Assembly (NCBI GenBank): GCA_019636475.1
Contig: JAHBXN010000004.1
Location: 372,001 to 436,000 of the forward strand
From: Phycisphaerae bacterium
GTDB lineage: Bacteria > Planctomycetota > Phycisphaerae > UBA1845 > UTPLA1
DNA: 64,000 nt
Direction: 5' to 3'
The translations under genes and the position numbers were made by a program. Below the pieces are notes generated by a model. That model was not told where the DNA came from, searched no databases, and was given only the letters and a program-made list of their open reading frames with translations. Of this stretch, positions 53,934-62,163 are shown piece by piece (position 1 is the stretch's first letter; every line of letters begins with the position of its first letter).

Positions 53934-55199
53934 TTACCGCTTGCGCGTTTTGAAGTTCGGCTGGGATGGCCGGGCATACTGCCGCAAGGCCTCCAGCAGT
54001 TCCCGCATGTCCGATGCGAGCGGCGCCACCACCTCCAGCGGCTTGTTGGTGATCGGATGGGTCACCTTCAGACGATGGGCGTGGAGTAGCTGCCGCTTCC
54101 ACCGCAATTCATCGGAGTCCGTCGGCCTCCCCGTCGCATGCCGGAGTGAAATATTCCGTCCGCCGTAAAACGGATCGCCGACGATCGGATGCCTGATATG
54201 AGACATGTGGATGCGTAGCTGGTGAGTCCGTCCCGTCTTTGGATAGAGCTCGACAAGGCTGAATCCTGCAAAACGCTCAAGCACGCGATAGCGCGTGACG
54301 GCCTCCTTGAATAGCTTTTTCTCGAACTTGCCGCCCATCCGCTCGGCGAAACCCGTGGCGATATACCGATCATGAACGGTCGGATGCTGGCCGATCGGCA
54401 CGTCAATCACATCTTCGTCGAACTCGGGCGCGCCGTGGACAATCGCGACGTACACCTTCTCCGTTTCACGTCGTTCAAACTGAAGAGAGAGTCGCCAGTG
54501 CGCTTCATCGGTCTTCGCGACGATCATGATCCCGGTCGTGTTCTTATCAAGTCGATGCACGATACCCGGCCGAAATGGATCATCCGTCTTCGCCAGACTG
54601 CTTGAGTAGTACGCCAGTGCGTTTGCGACCGTGCCGCGCTGCTCGCGCCGCGCCGGGTGAACGATCATGCCGGCCGGCTTGTTGATCGCGATGATAAATT
54701 CATCCTCGAACACAATATCGAGAGGGATGTTCTCCGGCGTCACCTCATAGGGTTCCGGCGCCGGAAATGCCATATCGATGACATCACCCGCTTCCATTTC
54801 ATAGCTGTTCTTCGTGGGCTTCCCGTTGACGGTGATTTCGCCGCGTTTGATCTGACGCTGGATCATTGACCGCGAGATATGCCGAAACCGGCCGTGAAGA
54901 TATTTGTCCAGCCGCCGCCCGGGAAGTTTCCGCGCAATCACGATCCGGGCCCGCCGAGGGTCCGTCGTCATCGCCGGGCGGAATCGTTCAACCACATCGT
55001 CGTCATCGAGCCCCGCTTCGGCGGCAGCGCTCGCTTCGAGCGGGCCGGCGTCCGCGAAGGGATCGTCCACGGCGGCGTCGATGTCGCCGCGTGTCGCCGA
55101 CGCATCGGAGGGCCCATCGTCGCCACTGCTCACGATGTCGTCATCTTCCCATGCCTCCGCGTCGGAGCCGCGTTCCATTGGACCGGGTTCTTTTGCCAT
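53934..55199 (-). CDS. RluA/RluD-family pseudouridine synthase with acidic N-terminal extension
   Basis: Isomerises uridine to pseudouridine in RNA. About 421 residues. After ~85 acidic residues (EDDDIV, GLDDDDVV) comes an S4 RNA-binding domain (RLDKYLHGRFRHISRSMIQR), then the synthase with the catalytic Asp in HRLDKNTTGIMIV, followed by GRTHQLRIHM and the C-terminal HAHRLKVTHP. The RluD type is the best match but the rRNA position cannot be read. The start at 55199 is chosen because longer frames (to 55421) would overlap der, whose start is at 55288. Confidence 0.9.
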   Translation of the reverse strand: MAKEPGPMERGSDAEAWEDDDIVSSGDDGPSDASATRGDIDAAVDDPFADAGPLEASAAAEAGLDDDDVVERFRPAMTTDPRRARIVIARKLPGRRLDKYLHGRFRHISRSMIQRQIKRGEITVNGKPTKNSYEMEAGDVIDMAFPAPEPYEVTPENIPLDIVFEDEFIIAINKPAGMIVHPARREQRGTVANALAYYSSSLAKTDDPFRPGIVHRLDKNTTGIMIVAKTDEAHWRLSLQFERRETEKVYVAIVHGAPEFDEDVIDVPIGQHPTVHDRYIATGFAERMGGKFEKKLFKEAVTRYRVLERFAGFSLVELYPKTGRTHQLRIHMSHIRHPIVGDPFYGGRNISLRHATGRPTDSDELRWKRQLLHAHRLKVTHPITNKPLEVVAPLASDMRELLEALRQYARPSQPNFKTRKR

Positions 55200-55287
55200 G
55201 CGCTGATACAAACCTTTCGCAATCCAATCAGTATCGTCGGTCTGACTCAGCGTGCCAAGTTCGTCCCGGCGCGATAGAATCTCCGCC

Positions 55288-56637
55288 ATGTCACTGCCAA
55301 TGGTCGCCATCGTCGGTCGCCCCAACGTCGGGAAGAGTTCGCTTCTCAATCTGCTCGCCCGCGAGCGAATCAGCATCGTCGATCCGACCGCGGGCGTTAC
55401 GAGGGACCGTGTGGCCGCCATTATCGAGCACGAGGAGCGATACTTCGAACTCGTCGATACCGGCGGCTACGGCATCGAAGATCACGACAATCTGACCGAT
55501 CATGTGGAAGGGCAGATCCAGCTCGCAATCGCCGGCGCTTCGCTCGTGCTGTTTGTCGTCGATGTCATGGACGAAATCACGCCACTCGACAGCGAGGTGG
55601 CCCAGATGCTGCGTCACGTCAAACGACCGGTCCAGCTCGTCGTCAACAAGGTGGACGCGCCCCTGCACGAATCGCAGGCGGGCCGGTTCATCGCGCTGGG
55701 TTTCGGCGAACCGGTGTGTGTCTCGGCGCTGCATGGGCACAATCGGCGAGGGCTCCTTGATCGAATCCTGGAGAGACTTGGTGACCAGTCCGCGACCGAG
55801 CGGCCGAACCCGGTCATGCGCGTCGCGCTCGTCGGGCGGCGAAATGTCGGCAAAAGTTCATTCATCAATGCGCTGGCCGGAGTCGAGCGGGTCATTGTCA
55901 GCGAAGTGCCGGGAACCACGCGCGATTCGGTCGATGTCCGGTTTGAATTCGACGGCCAGGAGTTCATCGCAATTGACACCGCGGGAGTGAAGAAGAAGAG
56001 CAAGCACAAGACAGACATCGAGTTTTATGGATATACCCGCGCGACCGCATCAATCCGGCGGGCCGATGTCATTCTTTTCGTTGTCGATTCCACCGTCCCG
56101 ATCACGGATGTGGACAAGAAGTTGGCGGACATGATTGTGCAGGAATTCAAGCCCTGCGTGGTCGTTGTGAACAAGTGGGACCTCGCCAAAGGGCGCGCGT
56201 CGGCAGAGGATTACGCAGGCTACATCGAGAAGACCCTTCCACACATGGCCCATGCGCCGCTGGCGTTTACAACGGCGACCGAAGCCAGAAACACCAAAGC
56301 CGCGATCGAACTCGCTCGCAGCCTGTTCAAGCAGGCCTCCACGCGTGTGACCACCGGGCAACTCAATCGTGCAGTCGAGGAAGTGCTGATGGCGTCCCAG
56401 CCGCAGTCCGACAAGCATGGTGCGCAGCCGCGAATCTATTACGCCACCCAGGTATCTGTCTGTCCGCCGACCCTCGTGTTGTTCGTGAACAACCCCGCAC
56501 TCATGCGCGATCAGTATCGCCGGTTTGTCGAACGGCGAATCCGCGAAGCTTTACCCTTCGAGGAGATACCGGTACGATTGATCTGGAGAGCGAGGCAGTC
56601 CCACGAGACCGCCGGTCGCGGATCGCATCACGAGTGA
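55288..56637 (+). CDS. der: Ribosome-assembly GTPase Der
   Basis: A GTPase with two GTP-binding domains in tandem, needed for 50S subunit assembly. 449 residues. Domain 1: GRPNVGKSS, AGVTRDR, DTGGYG and NKVD. Domain 2: GRRNVGKSS, PGTTRDS, DTAGVKKKS and NKWD. A KH-like C-terminal domain follows, with YYATQVSVCPPTLVLFVNN. The ATG at 55288 lies 88 bases from the divergent pseudouridine synthase start. A longer frame to 55252 is less likely. Confidence 0.97.
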   Translation: MSLPMVAIVGRPNVGKSSLLNLLARERISIVDPTAGVTRDRVAAIIEHEERYFELVDTGGYGIEDHDNLTDHVEGQIQLAIAGASLVLFVVDVMDEITPLDSEVAQMLRHVKRPVQLVVNKVDAPLHESQAGRFIALGFGEPVCVSALHGHNRRGLLDRILERLGDQSATERPNPVMRVALVGRRNVGKSSFINALAGVERVIVSEVPGTTRDSVDVRFEFDGQEFIAIDTAGVKKKSKHKTDIEFYGYTRATASIRRADVILFVVDSTVPITDVDKKLADMIVQEFKPCVVVVNKWDLAKGRASAEDYAGYIEKTLPHMAHAPLAFTTATEARNTKAAIELARSLFKQASTRVTTGQLNRAVEEVLMASQPQSDKHGAQPRIYYATQVSVCPPTLVLFVNNPALMRDQYRRFVERRIREALPFEEIPVRLIWRARQSHETAGRGSHHE

Positions 56638-56691
56638 TTCGGTCATCCGGTCGTCGATTCGGGCGGCACTCCTCCATCGACGGAGTCTTCC

Positions 56692-57279
56692 GTGGCAATT
56701 GAATTTCACTGCGAACATTGCAACCACCTGATCCGGGCGACGGAGTCGGAAGCGGGACGAATGGGCGTGTGCCCTCACTGCAAAGGCCGGAACTATGTCC
56801 CGCGAGCGGAGGCCGAACTGGGCGAGATTCCACTCGCCCCCCTGGACGAAACTGAGGAGTTGCGGCGGCAAAGGTCCGCGCAGGAGGACGCCGCACTGCA
56901 AATGAAGCTCCTAAAGGAACGCGCCCGGGATCGCGATATGGCCGGCAAGCCTGCCTTCAAGCGACCGGATGGATTGCCGACCGAGTCCGCCGCTTCAACC
57001 CCATCGGGAGGTCGAGCATCCACCAGCGACAGCGGCGTGTACTCAACCGGCTCATCCAAAAAGCACCTTGCCGGACTGATCGTGTCATATGTCGAATCAA
57101 TGTGTTCGGCAAACCTCGAAAAAGCCGAAAAACTCGCCAGCCAGCTGGGGGCCGAGCGAAGGTTGGCCGCAATCCTCATCGACGAGATGTTGACGGAAGA
57201 CCTCACCGGGTATGGAATGCCCGCCTTACCTCGTCCGGTGCTGCTCGGATTTCTCAAGCAGCTGCGCGGTCGACTGTAA
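56692..57279 (+). CDS. Zinc-ribbon protein of unknown function
   Basis: 195 residues. The N-terminus is a four-cysteine zinc ribbon (Cys7-x2-Cys10, 16 residues, Cys27-x2-Cys30) with AGRMGVCPHCKG between. A charged helix (DETEELRRQRSAQEDAALQMKL), a disordered Ser/Thr-rich linker (about 95-120) and a helical C-terminal domain (about 124-195) follow. I do not recognise the C-terminal domain. The GTG start at 56692 has GGAG seven bases upstream. It follows der by 54 bases and precedes the kinase gene. The kinase at 57547 has a ribbon with the same spacing, which suggests they work together. Confidence 0.75.
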   Translation: MAIEFHCEHCNHLIRATESEAGRMGVCPHCKGRNYVPRAEAELGEIPLAPLDETEELRRQRSAQEDAALQMKLLKERARDRDMAGKPAFKRPDGLPTESAASTPSGGRASTSDSGVYSTGSSKKHLAGLIVSYVESMCSANLEKAEKLASQLGAERRLAAILIDEMLTEDLTGYGMPALPRPVLLGFLKQLRGRL

Positions 57280-57369
57280 GCCCCGGCCTTGCACAGGGAC
57301 GTGCCGACCCACCTGACACGTTCGGCTATCGGACGACGAGTGAATTACGGTTAATCCGGCACGCGTGAT

Positions 57370-57397
57370 CCGGAATTCGCGATTGACGCGATTCCGG
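57370..57397. repeat. Inverted repeat upstream of the kinase gene
   Basis: CCGGAATTCGCG (57370-57381) pairs with CGCGATTCCGG (57387-57397) with one bulged base around ATTGA. It lies 150 bases before the kinase start. No T-run follows; it may be a regulatory RNA fold or an operator. Confidence 0.4.
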
Positions 57398-57546
57398 CAC
57401 GTCCGATTCCACTTGAACGGTGCGAAGCGCCGGGCCCGAATGAGCGGGACTATGATCGAAAGGGGAGATCGTCCGAGGACGCTGAGCCCCGCGATCAAGG
57501 CCTGGCCTCTTTCGGCCGACGAACGATCCGGATCCGACAGCATACG

Positions 57547-58890
57547 ATGGACGCCGAGACCCAGACTGAACAACAGAAGCAGCCCGAGCGGCGAGTGGCG
57601 GTGATGTGTCCGCATTGCCGGCGCGGATACAAGATCGCGCCGAAGCTCCTCGGCAAGCGCCTCGTCTGCAAGGATTGTCGCCGCGAATGGCGCGCGGAGC
57701 GGGCCACCATGGAGGACCTTCGCGCTGCGCCGAACGCGCGCTCGGGTTCGGATCAACTCTCCGATATCGATCGATCCCCGTTCATCACCGATACCCGGCC
57801 GCACCGCGGCAGCTCTGATCTGCCGCCCACCGCCGGCGGCACAGTCGCAATCGACATGAGTTGGGCCGGCAAACGAATCGGTCGGTATCGGGCGCGTTCG
57901 CTGCTCGGCTACGGTGGAATGGGGGTCGTCTGGCGCGCCCACGATGACACGCTCCGGAGGGACGTGGCCCTGAAAATACTCTCCCGGCAGCGCGACGAGG
58001 CAAAGGGCGGCGGATTGAATCTGGACCTCTTCATGCAAGAGGCCCGCGCCGTCGCCAAGTTGCAGCATCCGTCGGTGGTGTCGATCTATGAGGTCTCAGA
58101 GCACGACGGGTATGTATTTCTCTCGCTCGAGTTGATGGAAGGCGGCACCCTCAAGGAGTTCGTCGACCGCGAGGGAATCATCGAACCCCGAAAGTTGTTC
58201 GGCTGGCTGGTCGGACCGGCCAAAGCGCTGGCGCTGGCCCATCGTCGCGGCGTGATACACCGCGACATCAAGCCCGGCAATCTCATGTTCGACGATCACG
58301 GTAATCTGAAGCTGATGGACTTCGGATTGGCGGACGTCGTAAACGAAGCGGTCAGCGAGCGACTTCGCGGCAAGGCGGTCGGCTCACTGGGATGGGTGGC
58401 ACCGGAAACGGCCAAGGGGCAAGCGACCACCGCCCAAAGTGATATCTATAGTTTCGGCCTGGTCATGCTTTTCGCGATGACCGGTCGGCCGCTGATCCAC
58501 GGCAAGTCGAAGAGCGAAGTCATCTCGCTGCATCAGAATCCGCCCGACCCGAAGCTCGAGGAAATCAAGGGGCTCACTGCGCGCGGACGCCAACTGTTGC
58601 GCAAGTGCCTGGCAATGGATCCGGCGCAGCGATTTCAGAACGCGGACGAGCTTGCGGCGGCGCTGCAGGCCTGCGCCGTTGAAGACCCGTTGCATCGGGT
58701 TAAGGCCGCGAAGAAAGGTGTGTCGATCGCCGTTCTGGCCGCCATCATCGGCGGTTTCATCGGTGTCGGCCTGACGATGTACTATCTGCTCGACCTGCTC
58801 AATCAGGAGCAGCAGTTCCGCACGCCGGGCGTGGGGCCTGCGGTTCGCCAGGTCCTGCCGGCCACACCAGCTCCCTCGAAGCCGGCTTGA
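57547..58890 (+). CDS. Transmembrane Ser/Thr protein kinase with N-terminal zinc ribbon
   Basis: A Hanks-type kinase of 447 residues. The N-terminus is a zinc ribbon (Cys21-x2-Cys24, 16 residues, Cys41-x2-Cys44). The kinase domain spans about 113-378, with the Gly-rich loop GYGGMGVVWRA, Lys143 in VALK, the catalytic HRDIKPGN with Asp240, and DFG with Asp258. All catalytic residues are intact. A transmembrane helix (about 393-418) follows, with only a short outside tail, so it has no large sensor domain. The likely input is therefore cytoplasmic, perhaps through the zinc ribbon or neighbouring proteins. The start ATG at 57547 lacks a strong ribosome site. Confidence 0.88.
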   Translation: MDAETQTEQQKQPERRVAVMCPHCRRGYKIAPKLLGKRLVCKDCRREWRAERATMEDLRAAPNARSGSDQLSDIDRSPFITDTRPHRGSSDLPPTAGGTVAIDMSWAGKRIGRYRARSLLGYGGMGVVWRAHDDTLRRDVALKILSRQRDEAKGGGLNLDLFMQEARAVAKLQHPSVVSIYEVSEHDGYVFLSLELMEGGTLKEFVDREGIIEPRKLFGWLVGPAKALALAHRRGVIHRDIKPGNLMFDDHGNLKLMDFGLADVVNEAVSERLRGKAVGSLGWVAPETAKGQATTAQSDIYSFGLVMLFAMTGRPLIHGKSKSEVISLHQNPPDPKLEEIKGLTARGRQLLRKCLAMDPAQRFQNADELAAALQACAVEDPLHRVKAAKKGVSIAVLAAIIGGFIGVGLTMYYLLDLLNQEQQFRTPGVGPAVRQVLPATPAPSKPA

Positions 58891-59357
58891 AAATCCACCG
58901 AAGAGCGGTCCGATTTCAAAAAATCCCCCGATTGCGGTGAACCGGCCGTCGGCCGGGACGCTCGGACCGGCCGGTCGTCAAGGCTTGTCAAAACGGATCA
59001 AATCTTGTCGAAGCCTGAGCATTCCTCCCTGCCGGGGTCAAAACAGCCGCCGTCACACCCCGAACAACTTGTCTCGAACGCGCAAATCTTGCCGGATTCG
59101 CGAGTATTGGCGGGCGCTGCATTCGTCCGATAAATGCTTAAATGGCCGTTGTTTGCTTCGGGATCGACCTGTTCTCGTTTTGCGCTCGCCTTTATCGGGC
59201 CAAACGGCCGTTGTGATAAGTGATTCTGGCGCGAGGTCCGGCCCCGGCGTAGCTCCGCCGAGCGGATGCGCAAACTGGTCGTTGGCAGGGACGTTCGCTC
59301 CACGGTCGAGCACGGATTGTTCGACCCGCGGTTCATCATGGATGAGGAATTCGGCCC
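58891..59357. other. Intergenic region between kinase and FHA genes
   Basis: No gene is supported. A GC-rich inverted repeat, ACCGGCCG (58941-58948) with CGGCCGGT (58968-58975), lies 50 bases after the kinase stop and could help end transcription, although there is no T-run. Confidence 0.5.
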
Positions 59358-62027
59358 GTGAGCACAACTCAGGAATTCACATCGGCGCTTTGCAGGGGAC
59401 TCCGTCTGGTTGCTTCAGGTGGAGGCGGGCCTCGACAGGCCTGCGAATTGAATCATGCCGTCTCGATTCTTGGATCGGGCGATTGGTGCGATGTCATACT
59501 CGAGGCACCGGATGTCGCCGATGCGCATGCGGCGATCGTCAAATACGCCGGCTCGGGCTACCTCTGTGATCTCGGAGCCCGTGGCGGCGCGATGCTTAAT
59601 GGAAGATTGGTGCGATGGGCAAGGCTGACCTCGGGCGACAAGGTCCAGGTCGGCCCCTTTGAGTTTCACGTCGAGATCGACGAAGAGGTCGCTCGCTCCG
59701 GAATGACGCAGCCGATCTTCGCACTGCGCGGAGACGATGAAATTGGACTTGTAACCAGTATCGATCCCGTGCTGCTGATCGGGAGCGACGGCGGTAGTGA
59801 TATTGTATTGAAGGATCCCGGCGTCATGCCGCGGCATTGCCTGATCGTCTGGAGCGATCATGGTCCGCTGGCACGCGATCTTACCGGCGATCGCCTTTCG
59901 TTCGTTAACGGCAGGCCGATTGCAACCGCGCTGCTGGCCGACGGCTGCACGGTTGGCGCTGGATCGTACGAGTTCGTTTTCGAAATTGAGAGCGAGCCGA
60001 CTTTGGAGCAGGCTGCCGGCGGACGATTCTCGGATGGCCTGGAGGCGGAACCCGCTCCGAAGCCGGGCACCCCCGGGTTGATCGCGGCGCGCTTTGCTGC
60101 CCGCGACGGCGACATGCCGGCGGAATCGACGGCACAGCCCGGCGAGAGTGACAGGGATTTCGAAAGTCTTCCGGGGCAGACGCATTCGCGAGAGACCGGA
60201 TTGGTCAAGACGAATCGCCCCAATTATTTCAATCGGATCGTTGAGACGGCCGGCGCCGATCTGGCCGAGATGGCCGAAATGGAGGCTCGCGCCGAGTGTG
60301 GGCCGGGTCGCGACGAATCTGCGGACGAGCAGGCTGCGAACGACGTACACGAGGTCGCCGGCGAAGTGCCGGAATCGACGACCGGCATGACGCCGGAAGC
60401 GATTCTTCGCAAGGCCGAACAACTCCAGCGAAAAACCGCCGAAATGCGTCGCCGTGTCGCGGACGCACAGAAAGCGCTCGACGCACGGGCGGAGAAGCAT
60501 CGCGAGGAAATCCTTCGCGAGCGCCATCGACTCCGCGAGAAGCGAGCCTTGCTTCAGATGCAGGCCAAGGCGCTCGTCGAAGCGGCCAGGTCCGGGAAGA
60601 AATCGGAGGATGATGCGCCCGGCAAGTCCGTCGCGTTGGATGGCCGGAGTGATTCAGGAAACGTGCTGGAAGTCCACGACGAGCCGGCGCAGCGGGCGTT
60701 CGTCGAATATGTGGCCAACGAGTCAAGCGTCCGGCGGCTGTTGAGCGGAGCTGCCGACCTTGAAGAACTGTCCGACTTCAATGCAAAGGAAACGGATCGA
60801 ATCTTGAACGACCCGCGCTCCTACGCGGAAGAGGAATCGCTCAAAACGCTGGAGGATCGGGTTGCCGAGTTGATTCGTGTTGCCCAGTCCGAACGCAAGG
60901 AAATTGAACGCGGCGAAGCGCTGGTCGAGACGCTCCGATTTGAAACGGAACGCCAGCGACGCACACTGACCCGGCGACAGGAAAAACTCCAATCTCGCGA
61001 AAAGTCGCTCGAAGATCGATTCCGCTCGCTCACCAAGGCTCGAGACGCCATCCGCAAGGAGCGCGCGCCGCTTCTCGCGAGGTTGAAAGCACTGGATGCC
61101 GACGAGGCCGTCATTCGCGACCGGCTCTCGGAAAGCGAGCGCCTGCATCAGGACCTCGTTCGGGAGGCCGAGGCGATCGACGAATTGCAGGAAGGCCTGG
61201 AGACCCGGGAGCGAGCCTTGCTGCACAAGCTGGAATTGGAACGCCAGCGATTGCTCGCCCGGCAGACCCAACTCAAGCGAAAAGCCGCCCAGCTCGCCAA
61301 GGCTGCTCGAGAAAAACGGCTCGCCATCGAAAAGGAAATGGTCCGTCAGCAGGCCGATCTGGAGGCTCGCGAGGCCGAATTGCGTGCCCAACGCATGGCG
61401 ATCGAGGAATCGGCGCGAGGCGAATTGGAAAAAACCGCCGGAAACATTGAGCAAGTACTTAGTGTGAGGCTGTCCGAAATAGAGGCCGAACTGGAGTCGC
61501 GGCGGATGGATCTCGACACCAAGGTGCAGGAACTGGCTGGCCTGAATCATGCGCATCTGAAGGCGGCCCGCGAGGCCAACGATCCGATCGATGCGTCCCT
61601 GCGGAGAATCGCTTCGGAATTCACGGGAATTTACCAGGCATCGGAAGAGGATGCCGAGGTCGATAGCCGTCATGGCTCGCTCGACACCCTGGCCGCGGAG
61701 ATTGACGCCTTCAGCAGGCGGAATGCGAAGACGACATCAATCGAATCGGACAACGATGAAGCGTCATCGAGCGACATGTCGAACGGCTGTGCTCAGTCGG
61801 ATTCCAATCTCAGGGTGCGGCCGTCGAGCGGACCGATTCTGAAGCTCGCGGACGAGGTCGGCGACGACGAACCGGCGGTTGCGCCGATCGACAATGAAGC
61901 GGAGTCGGCCGGTTGTTCGACGGTGGATGTCCTCGATGAGGCGATGTCGAATGACACGCCCGATGCGGAATCGAAGCGACAGACGACCAACAACGATAAG
62001 GATGCCGAAACGCCATCAAGGGACTGA
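59358..62027 (+). CDS. Tandem FHA-domain protein with a long coiled coil
   Basis: 889 residues. Two FHA-like domains lie in tandem at about 14-110 (ILGSGDWCDVILEA, HAAIVKY, LNGRLV) and 118-215 (LLIGSDGGSDIVLKD, MPRHCLIV, FVNGRPI). FHA domains bind phosphothreonine, so this is the likely reader of the kinase gene next door. A disordered linker (about 220-340) is followed by a long, charged coiled coil (about 344-740), dense in Arg, Glu and Ala. The tail is acidic and low-complexity. GTG start at 59358, with GAGGA about ten bases before. I recognise no named orthologue; a scaffold or filament role is inference. Confidence 0.82.
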   Translation: MSTTQEFTSALCRGLRLVASGGGGPRQACELNHAVSILGSGDWCDVILEAPDVADAHAAIVKYAGSGYLCDLGARGGAMLNGRLVRWARLTSGDKVQVGPFEFHVEIDEEVARSGMTQPIFALRGDDEIGLVTSIDPVLLIGSDGGSDIVLKDPGVMPRHCLIVWSDHGPLARDLTGDRLSFVNGRPIATALLADGCTVGAGSYEFVFEIESEPTLEQAAGGRFSDGLEAEPAPKPGTPGLIAARFAARDGDMPAESTAQPGESDRDFESLPGQTHSRETGLVKTNRPNYFNRIVETAGADLAEMAEMEARAECGPGRDESADEQAANDVHEVAGEVPESTTGMTPEAILRKAEQLQRKTAEMRRRVADAQKALDARAEKHREEILRERHRLREKRALLQMQAKALVEAARSGKKSEDDAPGKSVALDGRSDSGNVLEVHDEPAQRAFVEYVANESSVRRLLSGAADLEELSDFNAKETDRILNDPRSYAEEESLKTLEDRVAELIRVAQSERKEIERGEALVETLRFETERQRRTLTRRQEKLQSREKSLEDRFRSLTKARDAIRKERAPLLARLKALDADEAVIRDRLSESERLHQDLVREAEAIDELQEGLETRERALLHKLELERQRLLARQTQLKRKAAQLAKAAREKRLAIEKEMVRQQADLEAREAELRAQRMAIEESARGELEKTAGNIEQVLSVRLSEIEAELESRRMDLDTKVQELAGLNHAHLKAAREANDPIDASLRRIASEFTGIYQASEEDAEVDSRHGSLDTLAAEIDAFSRRNAKTTSIESDNDEASSSDMSNGCAQSDSNLRVRPSSGPILKLADEVGDDEPAVAPIDNEAESAGCSTVDVLDEAMSNDTPDAESKRQTTNNDKDAETPSRD

Positions 62028-62163
62028 CGATCAGACGCGGGTCTGTTTGTCTTGAATAGAGCAGGCGAATCCCTGTTTTGCGTGAGCAGTGATTCGCGGC
62101 AACTCGGCGCGATCGATCAAGTTTCTCCGTCGATCGCGTCGGTCACGCACGGAGCTGTTTTTC

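Noticed and set aside
59415-61673. Minus-strand open frames of 370 and 316 codons
   Set aside because: Antisense to the FHA coiled-coil gene; Phe/Leu/Arg-rich products are what coiled-coil codons give in reverse.
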